Assembly (NCBI GenBank): GCA_029253325.1
Contig: JAQWZS010000037.1
Span: 1 to 12,192, forward strand
Source of the DNA: Bacteroidia bacterium
GTDB lineage: Bacteria; Bacteroidota; Bacteroidia; NS11-12g; UBA9320
Direction: 5' to 3'
DNA length: 12,192 nt
Below the pieces are notes generated by a model. That model was not told the origin of the DNA. It ran no database searches and saw only the letters and a program-made list of their open reading frames with translations. Shown piece after piece: positions 7,188 to 12,192 of the stretch (positions within the stretch are counted from its first letter, which is position 1; the number at the start of each line of letters is the position of its first letter). The position numbers and the translations under genes were made by a program.

Positions 7188-7717
7188 ACTTTTTTCTTAA
7201 CTACAGTTGCTATACTTTTAACAGTTTTATAGTTCCTTGCAAAATCAATAAACCACCATTTAAAATGAGGGATACTTTTTATGGTAAACACATTCTCTTT
7301 TTTTGATACTTCAATCTTATCTGCCTTCAAAAAATACACTTTTTTTAAAGCTGATATTTGATTATCAAATAGCTTCACTTCTTTATACTTGGTATTATTA
7401 ATTAACCATTCCTCTAATTGCTCTAATGTAAAATCACTTTTGACTTGAACTTCTTGATGGGATTTTAAGTAATTCTGATCTGGTGCTCCCTCTGCTTCCT
7501 CAAAACTCAAAGTATGATAAAGAGAAATTAAAAATCCCAATGCAAAAGATGTAAAAAAAGCAACATTTAGATTACTCTGAATAAACGTAAAACCATATCT
7601 CCAACCTTCTTCTTTCATGAATATAATAGCAATGGAAATAGGCAATATCAACACCCATATCCTAATTAAGTATGTAAAAGAAATTATTATCTTGAAAAAT
7701 AACTTTTGAATATTCAT
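7184..7717 (-). CDS. Hypothetical two-helix membrane protein
   Basis: 177 residues; I do not recognise a named family. Two membrane helices are visible at about 13-34 and 51-68, separated by a short loop (KEEGWRYG). After these comes a soluble domain of about 105 residues: 'DFTLEQLEEWLINN' (95-108) looks like a helix, followed by alternating strand-like segments ('YKEVKLFD', 'KVYFLKADKIEVSKK', 'NVFTIKSIP') and an unusual aromatic patch 'HFKWWFIDFARNYK' (151-164), with a very basic C-terminus (KKKV). Both termini probably face the cytosol by the positive-inside rule. It is coupled by 4-base ATGA overlaps to the flavin-reductase-like gene upstream and the FMN-reductase-like gene downstream, so a role with these flavoproteins at the membrane is conceivable, but that is inference from position only. 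Confidence 0.85.
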   Translation of the reverse strand: MNIQKLFFKIIISFTYLIRIWVLILPISIAIIFMKEEGWRYGFTFIQSNLNVAFFTSFALGFLISLYHTLSFEEAEGAPDQNYLKSHQEVQVKSDFTLEQLEEWLINNTKYKEVKLFDNQISALKKVYFLKADKIEVSKKENVFTIKSIPHFKWWFIDFARNYKTVKSIATVVKKKV

Positions 7718-8565
7718 TGATTTAATTGATTAAGTATGGCATAAGCTAAAGACACATTATTAGACTCCAATAATTTTTTAGCATTTTCAAAGGTACAATC
7801 TCCTTCATAGTTTGAGAGTAGCTCCATCTCCTCATTTGAACTAGGTATCCTTTGCATACTACCAATTTTACCTAGATCATTCCCAGTTAAATCATTACTT
7901 AAACGAATATTATCTGGCAAGGCATCAACTCCAATTCCAATTGTAGCTATTGGTTTGTCAACCTCAAACATTGAGTTTTTATCTGATCTACAATACCAGT
8001 TACCTCCCATTCTACTGACTAAATCTATCTTTTGCTGATCAATCAAACCATCTTGGTCAATAACAAACTTATTTATGTGCATCCTGTTAACTTCACAAAA
8101 AATCAAATTACCAGCACCACCGTTAGACCCTAGTTCCCTGATATCTATAACCTTGCACTCGAATTGAATAGGCGATTCTAAGACTCTATATGGTGAGATC
8201 GTTTCAGATTCAATAGGTGTAAAACCTGTCTTAACAAATTCATCTGTATCCTTATCAAATGGCGAACTTGCCAAACTCATTTGCTGAACCATAGCATAGG
8301 TAACCACATTAATCACAACTTCAGGAACTTCTTTTACATTGAAATAAGTGTCTTTATTCGTATTTGTTCTGCCGCTTCGAGCCGGCGAGAATATAAGTAC
8401 TGGCGGATTAGCACTAAATACATTAAAAAAACTGAATGGTGCTAAATTTCTACTACCCTTTTTATCAATTGTACTTGCAAAAGCAATTGGACGAGGACCA
8501 ATACTTCCTAAAAGGTATCGATGAAGTTTAGAAACAGATATTTCTTTAGGGTCAATTGATATCAT
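7714..8565 (-). CDS. Flavin reductase-like FMN-binding split-barrel protein
   Basis: 283 residues. Residues 1-165 form the flavin reductase-like domain (FMN-binding split barrel): 'GSIGPRPIAFASTID' at 20-34, 'NLAPFSFFNVFSANPP' at 40-55, 'VINVVTYAMVQQM' at 84-96 and 'FCEVNRMHI' at 156-164 are the expected strands around FMN. A C-terminal extension of about 80-120 residues includes 'PIATIGIGVDALP' at 205-217, which I associate with Bacteroidota versions, and it accounts for the length over the usual ~200. Family members bind FMN and often reduce flavin with NAD(P)H for partner oxygenases, but no oxygenase is nearby and the substrate is unknown. The start at 8565 lies 3 bases after the tyrS stop; the 3' end overlaps the next gene by ATGA. 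Confidence 0.88.
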   Translation of the reverse strand: MISIDPKEISVSKLHRYLLGSIGPRPIAFASTIDKKGSRNLAPFSFFNVFSANPPVLIFSPARSGRTNTNKDTYFNVKEVPEVVINVVTYAMVQQMSLASSPFDKDTDEFVKTGFTPIESETISPYRVLESPIQFECKVIDIRELGSNGGAGNLIFCEVNRMHINKFVIDQDGLIDQQKIDLVSRMGGNWYCRSDKNSMFEVDKPIATIGIGVDALPDNIRLSNDLTGNDLGKIGSMQRIPSSNEEMELLSNYEGDCTFENAKKLLESNNVSLAYAILNQLNQ

Positions 8566-8568
8566 AAG

Positions 8569-9849
8569 CTAACTCTTTATGAGGATAAATTTATTCTTTT
8601 TACCTCGCTGTAATAGAACATATTTTGAATTAATCAAATCTGCTTCTGAAAAGTTAAAATCTTCCGTAACTTTTTCACCATTCACTGATACAGAATTTTC
8701 TTTTAATGCACGTTTTGCCTCACTTTTACTTGCCAAAAAACCTGAATCTGCACACATATCTACAATATTAATTCCTTGAACATCAGATACTTGATGTTTT
8801 TTTACTCCATCAAATATTGAAAAAAAGTCATTTTCACTTAAATTCCGTAAACTATCAGATGTAGCCTTACCAAACAAAATATCTGTTGCTGTTAATGCTG
8901 TTTCGTATCCAGAATTTCCGTGCACCCATTTAGTAATATAAGCCGCTAAATCTTTCTGAAGAGCTCGCAAGTGTGGAGCATTTTTATGTTCTTTAACAAG
9001 GTCTTCGATATAATCTTTTGTGTGTAAAGTAAATATTTTTATGTATCGCTCAGCATCTTCATCCGAAGTATTCATCCAGAACTGATAAAATTGATATGGA
9101 CTAGTTTTTTCTGCATCAAGCCATACATTTCCTCCCTCACTTTTGCCAAACTTACTCCCATCAGATTTAGTAATCAATGGAGCCGTTAAAGAAAATCCTT
9201 TACCATTTCCTTTTCTTCGAATAAGTTCGGTTCCAGTCACAATATTCCCCCACTGATCGCTTCCTCCCATTTGAAGTTTTACATTTTTTTCTTTCCAAAG
9301 ATGGTAAAAATCAAACCCTTGAACCAACTGGTAACTAAACTCTGTAAAGCTCATACCATCTTCTAAGCGATTTTTTACAGAATCTTTAGCCATCATATAA
9401 TTCACTGAGATATGCTTACCAACGTCTCTAATAAAATCTAAAAACGAAATATCCTTAAACCAATCATAGTTATTTACTACTTCTGCACTATTTTCACCAC
9501 AATCAAAGTCTAAAAATTGTTCTAATTGCTTTTTCTGACTGTTGAGGTTATAGTTAATTGCATCTATATTCAAAAGTTGACGCTCAGACTTTTTACCAGA
9601 AGGGTCTCCAACCATTCCTGTAGCACCACCGACAAGAGCTATTGGCTTATGTCCAGCTTTTTGGAGGTGTACCAATAAGATAATAGGCACTAAATTACCA
9701 ATATGCAAAGAATCCGCTGTTGGATCAAAACCAACATATCCACTAGTCATCTCCTCCAAAAGGAGATCTTCTGTGCCTGGGACTGCCTGGTGAAATAGTC
9801 CACGCCATTTTAATTCCTGAACTAAATTGTAATTTGGTGAAAAATCCAT
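8569..9849 (-). CDS. tyrS: Tyrosyl-tRNA synthetase
   Basis: 426 residues, the standard bacterial TyrRS length. It charges tRNA-Tyr with tyrosine in the cytosol. The class I signature HIGN is at 49-52 within 'FDPTADSLHIGNLVP'. The tyrosine pocket and core segments 'YQLVQGFDF' (173-181) and 'GGSDQWGNI' (195-203) are present, and the second signature KFGKS is at 233-237. A C-terminal S4 RNA-binding domain spans about 362-420 ('SKSEAKRALKENSVSVNG'). All key motifs are intact. ATG at 9849 is the natural start and is the first gene after the divergent promoter region, so tyrS probably leads the leftward operon. No T-box-like leader is possible in the short space upstream. Confidence 0.98.
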   Translation of the reverse strand: MDFSPNYNLVQELKWRGLFHQAVPGTEDLLLEEMTSGYVGFDPTADSLHIGNLVPIILLVHLQKAGHKPIALVGGATGMVGDPSGKKSERQLLNIDAINYNLNSQKKQLEQFLDFDCGENSAEVVNNYDWFKDISFLDFIRDVGKHISVNYMMAKDSVKNRLEDGMSFTEFSYQLVQGFDFYHLWKEKNVKLQMGGSDQWGNIVTGTELIRRKGNGKGFSLTAPLITKSDGSKFGKSEGGNVWLDAEKTSPYQFYQFWMNTSDEDAERYIKIFTLHTKDYIEDLVKEHKNAPHLRALQKDLAAYITKWVHGNSGYETALTATDILFGKATSDSLRNLSENDFFSIFDGVKKHQVSDVQGINIVDMCADSGFLASKSEAKRALKENSVSVNGEKVTEDFNFSEADLINSKYVLLQRGKKNKFILIKS

Positions 9850-9866
9850 TTACGATGTTTAAACAA

Positions 9867-9874
9867 CAAAGGTA
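9867..9874 (-). promoter_or_regulatory. Bacteroidota-type -7 element (TACCTTTG) for tyrS
   Basis: On the - strand TACCTTTG is an exact match to the Bacteroidota primary-sigma -7 consensus TAnnTTTG. It lies 17 bases upstream of the tyrS ATG, giving a predicted leader of roughly 10-13 bases. A TTG that could be the -33 element lies 24 bases further upstream, slightly beyond the usual spacing. Call is by consensus only. Confidence 0.55.
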
Positions 9875-9921
9875 AAAATTTGATTGAGTGTTCGAGCACA
9901 ATGTATAATTCAAAATTGATT

Positions 9922-9929
9922 TACTTTTG
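9922..9929 (+). promoter_or_regulatory. Bacteroidota-type -7 element (TACTTTTG) for polA
   Basis: TACTTTTG matches the TAnnTTTG consensus exactly and ends 12 bases before the polA ATG, so the transcript would have a very short leader of about 6-8 bases. No perfect TTG -33 element sits at the right distance; ATG at 9901-9903, 18 bases upstream, is the nearest. The whole 9850-9941 gap between tyrS and polA holds nothing else I can identify. Confidence 0.45.
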
Positions 9930-9941
9930 AGCAACTTTATT

Positions 9942-12192
9942 ATGTCTGCTAAAAAAAAATTATTTCTGCTAGATGCATATGCACTAATATTTAGATCTTA
10001 TTATGCATTTATTAAGAATCCTAGAATAACATCCTATGGACTTAACACTAACGCAATATTTGGATTTACAACTACACTGTTAGAAGTACTTGAAAAACAC
10101 GATCCCACACATATTGCGGTATGTTTTGATCACAAATCAGAAAATATTCGAAAAAAGGAATACCCTTTATATAAAGCCAACAGAGATGAAACACCTGAGG
10201 ATATCAAGAGATCTGAACCATTTATTCGTCAAATCATAGACGCTTTTAATATTCCTATCATTGAAAAAGAAGGGTATGAAGCTGACGATGTGATTGTTAC
10301 TATGGCCACAAAAGCTGAAAAAGAAGGCTTTGTTACTTACATGATGACACCAGATAAAGATTTTGGGCAAGCAGTCACAGAGAATATACTCATATTTAAA
10401 CCCGCACGAGGAGGAAATGCCCCTGAAATTATGGGACCTGAAGAGGTTTGCAAGAAATTTGGCTTAAATGAAACCAAACAAATAATTGATTACTTAGGAA
10501 TGATGGGTGATGCCGTAGATAATATTCCAGGTATTCCAGGTGTCGGTGCGAAAACAGCCTCTAAATTATTATTAGAATATGGATCAATGGAAAACCTTTA
10601 TGAAAATACGGATAAAATCAAGGGTAAACTAAGAGAAAAAATAGAGAATAATAAAGAACAAGCATTTCTCTCTAAACATTTAGCAAAAATTATCACAGAT
10701 GTCCCAGTTACGTTTGATGAAACTGATCTGTTAAGGGAAGACCCCAATAAAGAAGAAATCAATAAACTATTTAAAGAATTAGAATTCCGAACATTAACAA
10801 AAAGAGTTTTTAGTGAGACGATGAGCGAGCCAAAAACTGTTCAAGGAGATTTATTTTCTACTCCTAATAAGAGCCCTATTACAAAAAATGATACAGAAGA
10901 ATTAGTTGAAATTAACACAATTGAAAACACAAAACATGATTATCAACTAATTGATAATCAAGAAAAAATAAATTTATTGATATCTAAATTAGAAAAAATA
11001 AAATCTTTTTGTTTTGACACTGAAACTACTTCCTTAAATGAATTAGACGCTCAAGTTATTGGAATCTCATTTTCATATGAAAAAGGAAAAGCTTTTTATA
11101 TAAATATGCCCGACAGCTTTGATGAAACCAAAATGATTTTAGCTGAATTTAAGGAAGTTTTTGCAAGTGAGCAGATTGAAAAGATAGCCCAAAACTTAAA
11201 GTATGATTTGAAGGTGTTGATGAAATACGATATTAAAATAGCCGGTCCACAATTTGACACGATGCTTGCCCATTATCTTGTTAACCCTGATGGACGTCAT
11301 AACATGGATATTTTAGCAGAAAAATACCTTAACTATAAGCCTGTTTCAATTACAAGTTTGATTGGCAAAAAAGGTAAAAACCAGCTATCATTTGCTGATG
11401 TTCCAATTGAAAAAGCTAAAGAATATGCATGCGAGGATGCCGATATCACCTTCCAATTAAAACAAAAAATCAATGAGGAATTGATGGACAAGCAACTAGC
11501 TCATCTTATGATTCGACTCGAAATGCCACTTGTGCCCGTTCTTTCGGATATTGAAATGGAGGGAATAAGGGTAGACGATAAATTTTTGAATGATTATTCC
11601 ATCGAACTAGAAGGCATGTCTAAAAAAATTGAAGAGTCCATCTATTCGATGTCAGACATGAATTTTAATATATCAAGCCCAAAGCAACTAGGTGAAGTCT
11701 TATTTGATCATTTAAAAATTAACGCTAAGGCCAAAAAAACTAAAACAGGCCAATATAAAACCGATGAAGCCACGCTAGAAAAACTAGCAAGTGAAAATCA
11801 AATTGTAAGCGATATTCTAAAATTTCGAAAAATTAACAAACTACGATCAACCTATGTAGATGCATTACCCAAATTAATTCACCCACAAACTAGAAGAGTA
11901 CATACACACTTTTCTCAAGCTGTGGCTGCTACCGGTCGGTTGAGTAGCACAAACCCTAACCTACAAAACATCCCAATAAGAACAGACTTAGGCAAAGAAA
12001 TAAGAAAAGCTTTTGTACCACGCGACAAAAATCACACATTACTTGCTGTTGATTATTCCCAAATAGAATTAAGGATTGTAGCATCTATTGCTGAGGATAA
12101 AGGAATGATTGAGGCCTTTAACAACGGCATGGACATTCATACAGCAACTGCCTCAAAAGTTTTTGGGGTAAGCATAGAAGATGAAACCAAAG
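9942..12192 (+). CDS. polA: DNA polymerase I, N-terminal 750 residues (truncated by window end)
   Basis: An open frame from ATG at 9942 runs without a stop to the window edge. Residues 1-290 are the 5'-3' flap nuclease: 'LLDAYALIFRSYYAF', 'YKANRDETPEDI' (77-88), 'YEADD' (112-116), 'TPDKD' (136-140, where many bacteria have TGDKD) and the helix-3-turn-helix 'GDAVDNIPGIPGVGAKTA' (189-206). After a linker (about 291-335) comes the 3'-5' exonuclease with an apparently intact catalytic set: Asp359 and Glu361 in FDTET, Asp422 in NLKYD, and Tyr495/Asp499 in YACED. Proofreading is therefore likely active, unlike in Bacillus or Thermus Pol I. The polymerase domain begins near 525 and shows 'TGRLSSTNPNLQNIP' (664-678) and motif A 'DYSQIELR' with Asp704. 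The O-helix and motif C lie outside. It repairs DNA and replaces Okazaki primers. It is divergent from tyrS. Confidence 0.98.
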   Translation, partial: MSAKKKLFLLDAYALIFRSYYAFIKNPRITSYGLNTNAIFGFTTTLLEVLEKHDPTHIAVCFDHKSENIRKKEYPLYKANRDETPEDIKRSEPFIRQIIDAFNIPIIEKEGYEADDVIVTMATKAEKEGFVTYMMTPDKDFGQAVTENILIFKPARGGNAPEIMGPEEVCKKFGLNETKQIIDYLGMMGDAVDNIPGIPGVGAKTASKLLLEYGSMENLYENTDKIKGKLREKIENNKEQAFLSKHLAKIITDVPVTFDETDLLREDPNKEEINKLFKELEFRTLTKRVFSETMSEPKTVQGDLFSTPNKSPITKNDTEELVEINTIENTKHDYQLIDNQEKINLLISKLEKIKSFCFDTETTSLNELDAQVIGISFSYEKGKAFYINMPDSFDETKMILAEFKEVFASEQIEKIAQNLKYDLKVLMKYDIKIAGPQFDTMLAHYLVNPDGRHNMDILAEKYLNYKPVSITSLIGKKGKNQLSFADVPIEKAKEYACEDADITFQLKQKINEELMDKQLAHLMIRLEMPLVPVLSDIEMEGIRVDDKFLNDYSIELEGMSKKIEESIYSMSDMNFNISSPKQLGEVLFDHLKINAKAKKTKTGQYKTDEATLEKLASENQIVSDILKFRKINKLRSTYVDALPKLIHPQTRRVHTHFSQAVAATGRLSSTNPNLQNIPIRTDLGKEIRKAFVPRDKNHTLLAVDYSQIELRIVASIAEDKGMIEAFNNGMDIHTATASKVFGVSIEDETK

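Noticed and set aside
8579..8779. + strand open frame of 66 codons at the end of tyrS
   Set aside because: Antisense to the S4 domain of tyrS; no sign of real coding.
9904..9909. TATAAT, a perfect E. coli-type -10 box on the + strand before polA
   Set aside because: Bacteroidota primary sigma uses TAnnTTTG rather than TATAAT, the nearest TTG upstream is only 14-17 bases away in a poor context, and an exact TAnnTTTG is closer to the start.
9743..9934. - strand open frame of 63 codons overlapping the tyrS start and the promoter gap
   Set aside because: Out of frame with tyrS, would cover the predicted tyrS promoter, and has no recognisable features.
10167..10370. - strand open frame of 67 codons inside polA
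   Set aside because: Antisense shadow within the flap nuclease domain of polA.

Overview
The window reads as a low-GC member of the Bacteroidota, most likely in or near the Flavobacteriales. Four things support this: a protein with a type IX secretion system (T9SS) type A sorting domain, a GldA/GldF/GldG gliding-motility ABC transporter set, Bacteroidota-style TAnnTTTG promoter elements, and a DNA polymerase I with the 'TPDKD' variant in its 5'-nuclease domain that I associate with this phylum. No mobile elements, RNA genes, CRISPR arrays or foreign-looking islands were seen. Coding density is close to complete; the only real intergenic gap with a regulatory look is about 92 bases (9850-9941).

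Layout. The gap at 9850-9941 separates two divergent units. To the right, on the + strand, lies polA (9942 to the window end, truncated). To the left, on the - strand, nine genes run in one direction. In transcription order they are tyrS, a flavin-reductase-like FMN-binding protein, an unrecognised two-helix membrane protein, an NAD(P)H-dependent FMN reductase-like flavodoxin-fold protein, a 960-residue T9SS-exported surface or secreted protein, the ABC ATPase gldA, the permease gldF, the auxiliary protein gldG, and the start of a PagL-like lipid A deacylase that leaves the window at base 1. Neighbouring genes overlap by 1 to 10 bases or sit 3 bases apart, except for a 42-base gap before the T9SS gene. 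They may therefore be one long operon, or two if an undetected promoter lies before the T9SS gene.

How the genes may work together. The first block (tyrS and the two flavoprotein-type genes flanking the small membrane protein) is housekeeping or redox in flavour. The middle protein is unknown but coupled by ATGA overlaps on both sides. The second block is cell-envelope related: an exported beta-propeller and Ig-like repeat protein, a three-component ABC transporter of the gliding-motility type, and an outer-membrane lipid A-modifying enzyme. Shared function inside the second block is an inference from gene overlap, not something the sequence proves.

The window looks mostly like ordinary core genome. 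The points most worth a second look are the overlap of the T9SS protein gene with gldA, the uncharacterised membrane protein between the two flavin genes, and the lipid A deacylase at the tail of the gld cluster.
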